A DNA stretch of 64,000 nt from UBA1431 sp002329665 (lineage in GTDB: Bacteria; Bacillota; Clostridia; Christensenellales; UBA1431). Within the stretch, counting starts at the first letter, position 1; every line of letters begins with the position of its first letter. The stretch is taken from NCBI GenBank assembly GCA_040772545.1, contig JAXGXY010000002.1:1-64000 (forward strand), read 5' to 3'. The translations under genes were made by a program, and so were the position numbers. The notes below the pieces were generated by a model. It saw only the letters and a list, made by a program, of their open reading frames with translations. It was not told the DNA's origin and made no database searches. Positions 53,083 through 61,712 of this stretch are shown piece after piece.

Positions 53083-54030
53083 ATGAACTATCTCGAGGTA
53101 ACGGTATATACGACGACCCAGGCCGCCGACGCGGTCGGGGAAGTGCTGATGGAAGCCGGGGCCGGCGGCGTGGCCATCGAGGACGCGGCCGATCTCGCGC
53201 TGCACAGGGCCGAAAAAGGCGACTGGGACTATATCGACCCGGACATTTTCAGCGGCCTCGGCGGTGAGGTCCGCGTGATCTGCTACCTGCCCCAGGACGA
53301 GGAACTGCGGGGGCGGCTGGACCAGATCAAGTACCGTATGGAGGATCTGCTGAAGCTCTCGGATAAGGACTGGAACGTCGGGAGCGGACGGACCGCCACG
53401 CGCGCCGTGCGCCAGGAGGACTGGGAAAACGCCTGGAAGAAGCACTACTGTTCGATGAAGATCGGCCGGAACCTGGTGGTCGTCCCCACGTGGGAGCATT
53501 ACAGGCCCAGCGGCGGCGAGATCGTCATCAACCTCGACCCCGGCATGGCCTTCGGCACGGGCACGCACGAGACTACGGTGATGTGCGTGCAGATGCTTGA
53601 AAAGGCCGTGCGCCCCGGGGATACGATGCTCGACGTCGGCTGCGGCACCGGAATCCTTTCGCTGTGCGCCGCGCGGCTGGGGGCGGAGAAGGTCACCGCC
53701 ATAGACAAAGACCCCGTCGCCGTGCGCGTGTGCAGGGATAACGTAAAGCTGAACGGCCTCACGGACAGGATCAGGGTCGTTATGGGCGATCTCCTGGACA
53801 AGCCCTACCCGAAGGCGGACATCCTGACCGTGAACATCGTCGCCGACGCCGTGGCTAAAGTCGTCAGGCAGGCGCAGGGCGTGGCGCACCGGCATACGCA
53901 GCTCATCGGCTCGGGCATAATCAGGGAAAGGGAACAGGACGTTCTCGACGCGCTCGGCGCGTCGGGTTTCGGGGTGGCCGAACGCATGGTGATGGGAGAA
54001 TGGGTCGCGCTAAGGGCGCAGCCCGTGTGA
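53083..54030 (+). CDS. prmA: Ribosomal protein L11 methyltransferase
   Basis: 315 residues. SAM-binding motif I is LDVGCGTGILSLCAARLGA, preceded by DPGMAFGTGTHETT, the PrmA signature; motif IV is TVNIVADAVAKV, where most PrmA have a NI(L/V)A sequence. It trimethylates L11. Position after dnaJ is conserved in Firmicutes, but the rsmE gene that usually follows is missing here. Confidence 0.96.
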   Translation: MNYLEVTVYTTTQAADAVGEVLMEAGAGGVAIEDAADLALHRAEKGDWDYIDPDIFSGLGGEVRVICYLPQDEELRGRLDQIKYRMEDLLKLSDKDWNVGSGRTATRAVRQEDWENAWKKHYCSMKIGRNLVVVPTWEHYRPSGGEIVINLDPGMAFGTGTHETTVMCVQMLEKAVRPGDTMLDVGCGTGILSLCAARLGAEKVTAIDKDPVAVRVCRDNVKLNGLTDRIRVVMGDLLDKPYPKADILTVNIVADAVAKVVRQAQGVAHRHTQLIGSGIIREREQDVLDALGASGFGVAERMVMGEWVALRAQPV

Positions 54031-54125
54031 TCCGCGGCTTATCGCGGCGCCCCGGCGTTGAGCGGGGCAGTTTTTTTATTTTTACGCGATGCGCGGGGAA
54101 AAATCTGGTACGATGGGGTTGTCGG

Positions 54126-55430
54126 ATGGACAGGACGGCGGCGTTTTGCACGCTCGGATGCAAGGTGAACCAGTATGAGACGCAGGCCATGGCCGAAAGC
54201 ATGGAGCGCGCGGGCTACCGCGTGGTCGATTTTTCGGGCGCGGCGGACGTATACATCGTCAATTCGTGCACGGTGACCGGCACGGGCGACAAGAAGACGC
54301 GGCAGATGGTGCGCAAGGCGCACCGCAATAACCCGGACGCGGCCATCGCCGTGGCGGGGTGCTACGCGCAGCGCGCGGCGGCCGAGCTGTTGAAGCTCCC
54401 CGGCGTCAGGGTCGTGGTCGGGACGACGCGCAAGGGCCGTATCGCCTCGCTTATAGAGGACGCCGTCGTAACCGGGCGGCAGGTCGACGCGGTGGAGGCT
54501 TTCGGGCGGGAGGCTAAGTACGAGCCGCTCACGGTGACGAAAAAGCCCGCGCGCGCGCACGCCTACGTCAAGGTGCAGGACGGTTGCGCCCGCTATTGCA
54601 GCTACTGCGTGATCCCGTTCGCGCGCGGGCCGGTGCGCAGCCGGCCCGTGGAAGACGTGGTGCGCGAGGTCCGCACGCTCGCGCGGGGCGGCTGTATCGA
54701 GGTGGTGCTCACGGGCATCCACGCCGCGTCCTACGGGACGGACCTTGGCGGCCAAACGCGGCTGATCGACGTCATCGAGGCGGTCCACCGCGTGGACGGG
54801 ATAAGGCGGATCAGGCTGAGTTCGCTCGAACCCCCGGCCCTGACCGACGAATGGATCGAAAGGCTCACGGCCCTCCCCAAGGTCTGCGACCACTTCCACC
54901 TCTCGCTCCAGAGCGGGAGCGACGCCGTCCTGAGGCGCATGCGCCGCAGGTATACGGCAGAAGGGTTCATGGACCGCGTGCGCGCGCTCCGGGAGGCGTT
55001 CCCCGGGTGCGCGGTAACGACCGACGTCATGGCGGGGTTCCCGGGCGAAACGCAGGAGGAATTCGGCGAGACCGTCGCGTTTGTCAGGGCGGTCCGGTTC
55101 GCGCGCTGCCACGTGTTCCCGTATTCGAGGCGCCCGGGCACCGACGCGGCCGATATGCCCTGTCATGTGCCGAGGGGCGTGAAGGAGGAGCGCGCGCGCG
55201 TCCTGATCGGCGTCGCGAGGGAACTCGAGCTGGACTATACGGCCGCCCAGACGGGGCAGGTGCAGGACGTGCTCTTCGAGGAGCACACGGGCGGCATGCT
55301 CGAAGGCTACACCTCCCGTTACGTGCGCGTGCGATCGCCCGGTCCGCCGGCCCTGGTCGGCAGGCTCCTGCCCGTTCGGATCACCGGCGCCGGCCACGGC
55401 CTGGCCTACGGGGAGACGGCCGGGCCTTAG
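54126..55430 (+). CDS. mtaB: tRNA t6A37 methylthiotransferase MtaB
   Basis: 434 residues from ATG 54126. An N-terminal MTTase domain with CTLGCKVNQYETQ and VNSCTVTGTGDKK for the auxiliary cluster, the radical-SAM motif in CARYCSYCVIPFARG, SGSDAVLRRMRRRYT and a C-terminal TRAM domain. It converts t6A37 to ms2t6A37 in tRNAs reading ANN codons, so it acts after the TsaB/E pathway seen at 36.3 kb. Confidence 0.95.
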   Translation: MDRTAAFCTLGCKVNQYETQAMAESMERAGYRVVDFSGAADVYIVNSCTVTGTGDKKTRQMVRKAHRNNPDAAIAVAGCYAQRAAAELLKLPGVRVVVGTTRKGRIASLIEDAVVTGRQVDAVEAFGREAKYEPLTVTKKPARAHAYVKVQDGCARYCSYCVIPFARGPVRSRPVEDVVREVRTLARGGCIEVVLTGIHAASYGTDLGGQTRLIDVIEAVHRVDGIRRIRLSSLEPPALTDEWIERLTALPKVCDHFHLSLQSGSDAVLRRMRRRYTAEGFMDRVRALREAFPGCAVTTDVMAGFPGETQEEFGETVAFVRAVRFARCHVFPYSRRPGTDAADMPCHVPRGVKEERARVLIGVARELELDYTAAQTGQVQDVLFEEHTGGMLEGYTSRYVRVRSPGPPALVGRLLPVRITGAGHGLAYGETAGP

Positions 55431-55524
55431 CCCTAAACCCCGGGGAACGTGGACCCCGTTTCATAAAAGGTTGCCGGCCGGGGCACAGGCCCGGTTCCGG
55501 ACAGACAGGAAAGGAGTGGGACCT

Positions 55525-55869
55525 TTGCAGGAATGTATTTTTTGCAAGATTGTGAACAAAGAGATCCCGGCGGACGTAGTCTATGAAGACGAAGAGGTTC
55601 TCGCCTTCAGGGACATCAACCCGCAGGCGCCCGTGCACGTGCTGGTGATCCCAAAGGCGCACCACTCGGACCTTGCGGCCGCGGTGCGCGCGGACGCCGG
55701 CCTTGTGGCCCGCACGTTCGCGGCGCTGACAGGGATCGCGAAGGACCTCGGCCTCGAGGAAACGGGGCACAGGGTGGTGGTGAACACCGGCGAGGACGGG
55801 TACCAGACCGTGCAGCATCTGCACTTCCACCTGCTCGGGAAACGCAGGCTCGCTTGGCCTCCGGGCTGA
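55525..55869 (+). CDS. HIT-family nucleotide hydrolase
   Basis: 114 residues from TTG 55525, 8 nt after AAGGAG. CIFCKIVNKEIPADVVYED is the zinc-binding, dimer-forming N-terminus of the HINT group, and the histidine triad is QHLHFHLLG. It hydrolyses nucleoside phosphoramidates or related adducts. In Firmicutes a HIT gene commonly lies between mtaB and rpsU. Confidence 0.93.
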   Translation: MQECIFCKIVNKEIPADVVYEDEEVLAFRDINPQAPVHVLVIPKAHHSDLAAAVRADAGLVARTFAALTGIAKDLGLEETGHRVVVNTGEDGYQTVQHLHFHLLGKRRLAWPPG

Positions 55870-55889
55870 GACCTGTCCGCGCATTCGTA

Positions 55890-55919
55890 TTGACATCATA
55901 AAATCGGCTGGAGTATAAT
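55890..55919 (+). promoter_or_regulatory. Promoter of rpsU
   Basis: TTGACA (55890-55895), an 18-bp spacer and TATAAT (55914-55919), both perfect hexamers; the strongest promoter in this half of the window. Confidence 0.92.
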
Positions 55920-55982
55920 AGGAGCGAGTTTACGGAAAAACCACGTGCCCGGAATGCTGTAAGCGGAGGGGGGGAAGAGTAC

Positions 55983-56156
55983 ATGTCCGAAATACGTGTT
56001 GGTGAGAACGAGACCCTGGAAAGCGCGTTGAAGCGGTTCAAACGCAAGTGCGCGAGGTCCGGCGTCCTGGCGGAGGCACGCAGGCGGGAACACTATGAGA
56101 AGCCCAGCGTGAAGAGGAAGAAGAAAGCCGAGGCGGCCCGCAAACGCAAATACTGA
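55983..56156 (+). CDS. rpsU: 30S ribosomal protein S21
   Basis: 57 residues, typical for S21: SEIRVGENETLESALKRFKR, a basic middle and a very basic end (KRKKKAEAARKRKY). It is a late-assembling small-subunit protein near the mRNA exit. ATG 55983 follows GGAGGGGGG. The position before yqfC/yqfD is conserved; yqeY, often next to it, is absent. Confidence 0.97.
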   Translation: MSEIRVGENETLESALKRFKRKCARSGVLAEARRREHYEKPSVKRKKKAEAARKRKY

Positions 56157-56256
56157 GAAGCAGGCACAGGAAAAGACCCCCGACTTTGGCTAAACAGGAG
56201 AACAGACATTTTTCAGGGCATGGGAAAATGCAGCCGTAACAGAATAATGGAACGGA

Positions 56257-56290
56257 CCGCCGGCAGGCCAAAATCCACCGGCGGTTTCTT
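56257..56290 (+). terminator. Terminator of rpsU
   Basis: CCGCCGG...CCGGCGG with a 14-nt loop, followed by TTTCTTATT. Confidence 0.75.
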
Positions 56291-56293
56291 ATT

Positions 56294-56323
56294 CCGGGGC
56301 AAACCTGCGGTTTGCCCCGGAGG
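56294..56323 (+). repeat. R3 hairpin after rpsU
   Basis: CCGGGGCAAACC-TGC-GGTTTGCCCCGG, a perfect 12-bp stem of the R3 type. Confidence 0.7.
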
Positions 56324-56366
56324 TTTTCAGGCAGGAAGAAACACCGCTCATGGCGGCGTTTCTTTG

Positions 56367-56580
56367 CCAATCCTGACGCGCATGTCGTCAGGATTGGAAT
56401 GAAGCCTGGGGGCTGCGGCTCCCAAACCCCGGGAATGGGCCTGACGTGAGAGTGAGGCCTGACTGCAAGCCGACCGCCCGCAAAGTATCGCCCGAGCCGC
56501 CCGAACCGCCCTGAAGCGCGTGTCGCCGGGATTTGGAATGAAGCCTGGGGGCTGCGGCCCCCAAACCCCTTGGGCCAAAC
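56367..56580 (+). repeat. Structured repeat R2, copy 3 plus a partial copy
   Basis: CCAATCCTGACG (56367-56378)/CGTCAGGATTGG (56386-56397) has one extra C-G pair compared with the other copies, the change being present on both arms. It is followed by AATGAAGCCTGGGGGCTGCG. A second tail (GGATTTGGAATGAAGCC and on) lies at about 56528-56580. No gene is present in 56157-56664. Confidence 0.75.
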
Positions 56581-56664
56581 AGCGGTAAACACCGCGTTCC
56601 CCTATCATGCAGCCGCTTTCCCCCGCATATGGATATGTAGGTAATTCGCGCGGGAGGGAAACGG

Positions 56665-56955
56665 ATGAAGCCGTCGCCCGGGAATACGCCCGAGAAGGTC
56701 AGGGCAAAGCTCTCGAACATATTCGAACTGCCTGCCGACGTGGTTTTGGACCTGCCCCGGTTCATGCTGGTGGGCAATTCGAGCCTGCTCATCGAGAACC
56801 ACGAGGGCATCCTCGAATACAGCGAGATGCTCGTGCGGGTGGCCACGAAAGAGGGGACCGTGGCCGTGACGGGGCAGGAGCTCGAACTCGAAGAAATAAG
56901 CACCGACCAGATCATGATAAGCGGCCGTATCAGCGCGCTGAAGTGGCCCGAATGA
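56665..56955 (+). CDS. yqfC: Sporulation protein YqfC
   Basis: 96 residues of a small beta-rich protein with LPRFMLVGNSSLLIENHEGI and a VTGQELELEEISTDQIMISG end, as in YqfC, a forespore/mother-cell sporulation protein. It is always paired with yqfD, as here (18 nt downstream). GCGGGAGGG provides the ribosome binding site. A sigma-E-type promoter was looked for and not convincingly found. Confidence 0.93.
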   Translation: MKPSPGNTPEKVRAKLSNIFELPADVVLDLPRFMLVGNSSLLIENHEGILEYSEMLVRVATKEGTVAVTGQELELEEISTDQIMISGRISALKWPE

Positions 56956-56973
56956 GGCGGTGAGAGGCCGTTT

Positions 56974-58149
56974 ATGAGGATATGGCATTCCCTCAGGGGA
57001 TATGTTATTATTAGAATCGAAGGCGTGTATCTCGAGCGCTTCCTGAACCTGTGCATGGCCGAAAGGATCGGCATCTGGGGCGTTGGCAGGAAGTCCCGCA
57101 CCGTCATGACGGCCAGGGTCGGCGTGAAGGATTTCCCGCGCCTTCGGAGCGTGGTGAGAAGGACGGGCTGCCGCGTCTCGATCACGCGGCGAAGAGGCGG
57201 GCTGTTCCTGTTCACTAGGTTCAGGTTCCGCAAGTTCCTGCTGGGCGGAGTGGCGGTGGCCGCCGCCGTCGTCTTCCTGCTGTCCTCCTACGTCTGGTCG
57301 ATCGGCATCGTCGGCGTGTCCGGGACGGAACACGCTTCCTATATGCGGCAGCTAAAAAGCCAGGGCGTGCACATCGGCATGTTCAAAAGCGCGCTCGACC
57401 TCAGGCGTATCGAGGAAAGCCTGGTCGTGAACAACGAAGACGTCGTATGGGCCTGCGCCCGGCTCTCGGGCGTCAGGCTGACCATAGAGGTCGTCAAGGG
57501 CGAACAGGCGCCGGAGCTGGTGGACACGCAGACGCCCACGCGCGTCATCGCCACCAAGGACGCCGTCGTGGACTCGATGGTCATCCTCGAAGGCAGGCGC
57601 ATGGTCCAGAACGGACAGACGGTGGAGAAGGGGCAGGAACTCATCGGCGGCGTCATCGAATACGAGGACGTGCCGCAAAGGTACGTGCACGCTAGGGGCA
57701 AGGTCTACGGGCGGGTCTGGTACTCGAAGAAGGCCTCTTTGCCCTTGAACACGGTCAAGGCCACCGATACCGGCAGGACCCTCACGGTGCGCTACCTCCG
57801 CTTGGGGGGCTGGACGATCCCTATAGATCCCGAAGACGTGCCCTACCAACACGCGCGCACGGAAACGCGGGACTACGAGCTCATAGGCGAGGGCCTGTTC
57901 GTCCCCGCGCGTGTCGAGGCCGTCCTCTACATCGAACAGGACGTGCAGCAGGTCCCGGCCGACATGGAGGCGCTCAAGGCGTCGGCGCAGCTGAAGGCAT
58001 GGGAGGCCGTGAAGCAGGAGCTCCCCGCCTCCGCGCTCATCGAAAACCGGGACTATGTCTATAGCGTCGTGTCCGGGAGGCTGGTCTGTGAGGCGCGGGT
58101 GGAAACGCTCGAACAGATCGGCAAGGTCGTCAAACTCAACGCCCCGTAA
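56974..58149 (+). CDS. yqfD: Sporulation protein YqfD
   Basis: 391 residues: an N-terminal YqfD domain (GYVIIRIEGVYLERFLNLC), one transmembrane helix (about 90-110, GGVAVAAAVVFLLSSYVWS) and a larger extracytoplasmic region with a POTRA-like segment and VEKGQELIGGVIE. In Bacillus and Clostridium it belongs to the SpoIVFA/FtsQ-like spore-envelope proteins. It is co-transcribed with yqfC and phoH. Confidence 0.93.
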   Translation: MRIWHSLRGYVIIRIEGVYLERFLNLCMAERIGIWGVGRKSRTVMTARVGVKDFPRLRSVVRRTGCRVSITRRRGGLFLFTRFRFRKFLLGGVAVAAAVVFLLSSYVWSIGIVGVSGTEHASYMRQLKSQGVHIGMFKSALDLRRIEESLVVNNEDVVWACARLSGVRLTIEVVKGEQAPELVDTQTPTRVIATKDAVVDSMVILEGRRMVQNGQTVEKGQELIGGVIEYEDVPQRYVHARGKVYGRVWYSKKASLPLNTVKATDTGRTLTVRYLRLGGWTIPIDPEDVPYQHARTETRDYELIGEGLFVPARVEAVLYIEQDVQQVPADMEALKASAQLKAWEAVKQELPASALIENRDYVYSVVSGRLVCEARVETLEQIGKVVKLNAP

Positions 58150-58161
58150 GGAGGAAAACGC

Positions 58162-59148
58162 TTGGAGCTAAAAGGAGCCCAGCTGGGACAGGCCGTGGAG
58201 CGCACGCTTTCGGTGGACACGGTCGAGCAGCTGATCGCGCTGTTCGGCAAGTTCGACGAGAACGTGCGCATCATCGAATCGGAGACCAACGTCGTCATCA
58301 ACGCGAGGGAGCGCGAGATCAGCATCATCGGCACGGAGGAAATGGCCGACGTGGCCGCCGAAGTGATGCAAAGGCTCCTTAACATGATCCGAAAGCACGA
58401 GGAGATCGACAAGGGCCGCATCCGCTACGCGATCGACCTCGTGAGGGAAGGGCGCGGCGAATGCGTCGGAGAACTGATGTCCGACGTCGTGGCTTTCACG
58501 CAGAAAGGCCGCCCCGTCCGCTGCAAGACCCTCGGCCAGCGCAAATACGTACAGGCCATACGCGACAACACCGTGGTTCTGGGCATCGGCCCGGCGGGCA
58601 CGGGCAAGACGTTCCTGGCGGTGGCGATGGCGGTGCTTTCCCTGAAAAACAAGGATATTTCCCGGATCATACTCACCCGCCCCGCCGTCGAAGCGGGGGA
58701 GAAGCTCGGCTTTCTGCCCGGCGACTTGCAGCACAAGGTGGACCCGTATCTAAGGCCGCTCTACGACGCGCTCTACGATTTCCTCGGCGACGAGGCGTTC
58801 AACAAGTTCCTCGAACGCGGCACGATAGAGGTCGCGCCGCTCGCGTACATGCGCGGGCGGACGCTCAACGATTCGTTCATCATACTCGACGAGGCCCAGA
58901 ACTGCACCATAGAACAGATGAAGATGTTCCTCACCCGGTTCGGCGAAGGCTCGAAAGTCGTGGTCACCGGCGACATCACGCAGACCGACCTGCCTTCGGA
59001 CCACAGCAGCGGCCTCAGGCACGCGATGCAGGTGCTCAAAGGCGTGGAAGGGCTGGAGGTCGTCATGCTCTCGCATAAGGACGTCGTGCGCCACGAGATG
59101 GTCCAGAGGATCGTGCGCGCCTACGAACGGGCTGAAAAGCGAAAATGA
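58162..59148 (+). CDS. phoH: PhoH-family ATPase (YbeZ type)
   Basis: 328 residues from TTG 58162 behind AAGGAGG. Walker A is GIGPAGTGKTFLAVA, Walker B FIILDEAQNC, and GEKLGFLPGDLQHKVDPYLRP and TGDITQTDLP are PhoH signatures. An N-terminal KH-like part (about 1-80) is present. It works with YbeY, encoded next, in rRNA maturation and ribosome quality control. Confidence 0.96.
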   Translation: MELKGAQLGQAVERTLSVDTVEQLIALFGKFDENVRIIESETNVVINAREREISIIGTEEMADVAAEVMQRLLNMIRKHEEIDKGRIRYAIDLVREGRGECVGELMSDVVAFTQKGRPVRCKTLGQRKYVQAIRDNTVVLGIGPAGTGKTFLAVAMAVLSLKNKDISRIILTRPAVEAGEKLGFLPGDLQHKVDPYLRPLYDALYDFLGDEAFNKFLERGTIEVAPLAYMRGRTLNDSFIILDEAQNCTIEQMKMFLTRFGEGSKVVVTGDITQTDLPSDHSSGLRHAMQVLKGVEGLEVVMLSHKDVVRHEMVQRIVRAYERAEKRK

Positions 59149-59157
59149 GGAAAGAAT

Positions 59158-59646
59158 ATGCGTGTAGAGATAGATGATACGCAGTCGGCCGTCCCGGTGG
59201 ACGGGCATGTCATTTCGGCCGTCCGCATGGCGGCCGAAAAGACGGTGGACGTGACCGGTTTCGGATTCGATGTCACGGTCGACGTCGTGCTCACCGACGA
59301 CGCGGGGATACGGGCGCTCAACCGCGAGCACCGCGGCAGGGACGAGCCGACCGACGTGCTTTCCTTCCCGATGCTCGAATACTCCCGGCCCCTCGCGCCC
59401 TCGTATACCGAAGCGGACTCGGACGGCGAAGGCGGGCTGCTTCTAGGGAGCATCGCCGTCTCGCTCGAGCGCGTCGGGCGGCAGGCGGGGGAGTACGGGC
59501 ACGGCTTCGAGCGGGAACTCGGGTTCGCGGTGGTCCACGGCATGCTCCACCTGCTGGGGTACGGCCACGACACCCCGGATGGGGAGCGGGAGATGTTCGG
59601 CCTGCAGGAAAGCGTCCTCGGCTCTATGGGCCTCGGGCGCCGGTAA
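59158..59646 (+). CDS. ybeY: Endoribonuclease YbeY
   Basis: 162 residues. The zinc motif HGMLHLLGYGHDTPDGER has the three histidines needed (H-x3-H-x5-H type), and LNREHRGRDEPTDVLSFP is the second conserved block. It matures 16S rRNA 3' ends. The pgpH/yqfF gene, which lies between phoH and ybeY in Bacillus, is missing. Confidence 0.96.
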   Translation: MRVEIDDTQSAVPVDGHVISAVRMAAEKTVDVTGFGFDVTVDVVLTDDAGIRALNREHRGRDEPTDVLSFPMLEYSRPLAPSYTEADSDGEGGLLLGSIAVSLERVGRQAGEYGHGFERELGFAVVHGMLHLLGYGHDTPDGEREMFGLQESVLGSMGLGRR

Positions 59647-59660
59647 AGAGGGAAACCGGC

Positions 59661-60368
59661 ATGCTCAAACGCATCATCCACAGTTTCAATTACGCGATCG
59701 GCGGCATCATGTACTGCTTCCGCACGCAGCGGAACATGCGCGTCCATTTCGCGGTTGCCATCATCGCCGTGATCATGGGCGTGGTACTGAACATCACGAA
59801 GAACGAGATGCTCATACTGGTGCTGACCATATTCTTCGTGCTGTTCGCGGAGATGGTCAACACGGCCGTGGAAGCGCTGGTGGACATGGTGACCAAGGAA
59901 TACCACCCGCTCGCGAAGACCGCGAAGAACATCGCGGCCGGAGCGGTGCTCATCGCGTCCCTCGCGGCGGTCATCGTGGGCTACCTGATCTTCTTCAACA
60001 AGATCGTCCGGTTTTCGTCCTTCTCGCTCAATTACGTGCGCAGCCTTCCCGTCTATATCACGCTGGCCAGCCTGCTGGTCGTGTTCCTGGCCGTCGTCAT
60101 GCTCAAATCCGGGGTGAAGAAGGGCACGTACCTCCGCGGCGGGCTCCCGAGCGGGCACACGGCGCTGGCCTTCGCGCTGTTCACGTCCGTCGCGTTCGCG
60201 AGCAAGGAGCCGATCACGACGACGTTTGCGGCGATCATGGCGCTGCTGGTGGCCGAGAGCCGGATGGAAACCGGCGTGCACTCCTTCATGGAAGTGTTCC
60301 TGGGGGCCGTGATCGGGGTGCTGCTCACGGTGGTGATGTACCAGGCGAGCACGCTGCTTTTCGCATGA
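59661..60368 (+). CDS. Diacylglycerol/undecaprenol kinase fused to a PAP2 phosphatase
   Basis: 235 residues, about twice the size of DgkA. Residues 1-120 are a DgkA-type kinase: SFNYAIGGIMYCFRTQRNMR and VLFAEMVNTAVEALVDMV with the catalytic Glu. Residues 125-235 are membrane-embedded PAP2: GLPSGHTALAFAL and later ESRMETGVHSFMEVFLGA, with the SGH and R...H residues. In Firmicutes DgkA phosphorylates undecaprenol; the fusion would couple kinase and phosphatase for the same lipid carrier. It lies between ybeY and cdd where dgkA is expected. Confidence 0.93.
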   Translation: MLKRIIHSFNYAIGGIMYCFRTQRNMRVHFAVAIIAVIMGVVLNITKNEMLILVLTIFFVLFAEMVNTAVEALVDMVTKEYHPLAKTAKNIAAGAVLIASLAAVIVGYLIFFNKIVRFSSFSLNYVRSLPVYITLASLLVVFLAVVMLKSGVKKGTYLRGGLPSGHTALAFALFTSVAFASKEPITTTFAAIMALLVAESRMETGVHSFMEVFLGAVIGVLLTVVMYQASTLLFA

Positions 60369-60384
60369 AAGGATGGTTTTGTCC

Positions 60385-60795
60385 ATGGACGTGAAACCCC
60401 TGATAGAAAAGGCGCTGCAGGCGCGCCATAACGCCTACGCGCCCTACTCGGGCCTCAGGGTGGGCGCCTGCGTGCGCGCCGCCTCGGGCCGCACCTACTC
60501 GGGCTGCAACGTCGAAAACGCGGCGTTCGGCGAGACCTGCTGCGCCGAACGGGTCGCGATCTATACCGCGGTCGCGGCGGGGGAAAGGGGATTCACGCAC
60601 CTCGCCGTCGCTTCGGACAGGGATGAAGCCGCCTTCCCGTGCGGTGCCTGCAGGCAGGTCATCATGGAGTTCGCGCCCCACGCGCAGGTGGTCTGCGCCG
60701 ATTGCACCGGCGCGTATGAAATCCATGCGATAAAAGACCTGCTCCCGCGCGCGTTCGCGTTCGGCCCTATGAAGGAGGGGTGCGGCGATGCCTGA
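60385..60795 (+). CDS. cdd: Cytidine deaminase
   Basis: 136 residues from ATG 60385 (an in-frame ATG at 60373 touches the GAAAGG site). Zinc ligands and the catalytic Glu are in NAAFGETCCAERVA and FPCGACRQV (C, PCxxC). Small homotetrameric type. It deaminates cytidine and deoxycytidine in pyrimidine salvage. It overlaps era by 8 nt; the cdd-era order is conserved in Firmicutes. Confidence 0.96.
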   Translation: MDVKPLIEKALQARHNAYAPYSGLRVGACVRAASGRTYSGCNVENAAFGETCCAERVAIYTAVAAGERGFTHLAVASDRDEAAFPCGACRQVIMEFAPHAQVVCADCTGAYEIHAIKDLLPRAFAFGPMKEGCGDA

Positions 60796-61684
60796 GGACG
60801 GCTTCCGCTCGGGGTTCGTTTCCATCGTCGGCTGCCCCAACGTGGGCAAGTCCACGCTCCTCAACCGGATGATCGGTCAGAAGGTCGCGATCGTGTCCGA
60901 CAAACCGCAGACGACGCGCTCCAACATCCGCGGCGTGCTCAGCGGCGAAGGGTTCCAGATCGTGTTCATCGACACGCCGGGCCTGCAGAAGCCGCGCAAC
61001 AGGCTGGGCGAACACATGGCGCGCGAGGTCCGTCACGCGCTGGACCGCGTGGACGCCATCGTGCTGGTCGTCGACGGCACGCGGCCGCTGGGCCCGAGGG
61101 ACAGGGCGACGCTCGACGGCCTCGCTTCGGCAAAAACCCCCGTCGTCATCGCGGTGAGCAAGGCGGACGCGGTGGAGCGGAAGGACATGGCCGCCCTTTT
61201 GTCGAGCCTTTCGGACTACGGTTTCGCGCAGCACATCGTCCCCGTTTCCGCGTTGGGCGGCACGAACGTGGACGTGCTCCTCGGAATTTTAAAAGGGTAT
61301 CTCGGGCCGGGGCCGCGGTATTTCCCCGAGGACATGGTGACCGACCAGCCGGAGCGCGTGCTGGTGGCCGAGTTCATACGCGAAAAGGCGCTGGAACTCC
61401 TCATAGAGGAGGTGCCGCACGGCGTCGGCGTCGGGATAGAGCAGATGCGGCGGCGCGAGCGCGACGGCCTTTACGAGATCTACGCCACGATCTACTGCGA
61501 ACGGCCGGGCCACAAGGCGATCATCATCGGCAGGCGGGGGAGCATGCTCAGGGAGATCGGCGAGCGCGCCCGCGCGGACATCGAGTTCCTGCTGGGCGCG
61601 CGCGTCTACCTCAACCTGTGGGTGAAGGTACAGGAGGGCTGGCGCAACAACGAGAGATTCATCCGCGGCCTGGGGTACTCCTGA
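60788..61684 (+). CDS. era: GTPase Era
   Basis: 298 residues. GTPase domain with G1 GCPNVGKSTLLNRM, G2 QTTRSNIRG, G3 DTPGLQKP and G4 SKADAV, followed by a KH domain (about 205-290, GHKAIIIGRRGSMLREIGERA). Era binds the 16S rRNA 3' end and assists 30S assembly, in keeping with phoH and ybeY nearby. Confidence 0.97.
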   Translation: MPEDGFRSGFVSIVGCPNVGKSTLLNRMIGQKVAIVSDKPQTTRSNIRGVLSGEGFQIVFIDTPGLQKPRNRLGEHMAREVRHALDRVDAIVLVVDGTRPLGPRDRATLDGLASAKTPVVIAVSKADAVERKDMAALLSSLSDYGFAQHIVPVSALGGTNVDVLLGILKGYLGPGPRYFPEDMVTDQPERVLVAEFIREKALELLIEEVPHGVGVGIEQMRRRERDGLYEIYATIYCERPGHKAIIIGRRGSMLREIGERARADIEFLLGARVYLNLWVKVQEGWRNNERFIRGLGYS

Positions 61685-61712
61685 CGGCGCGGCGAAACGG
61701 AGGGGGCGGGGT

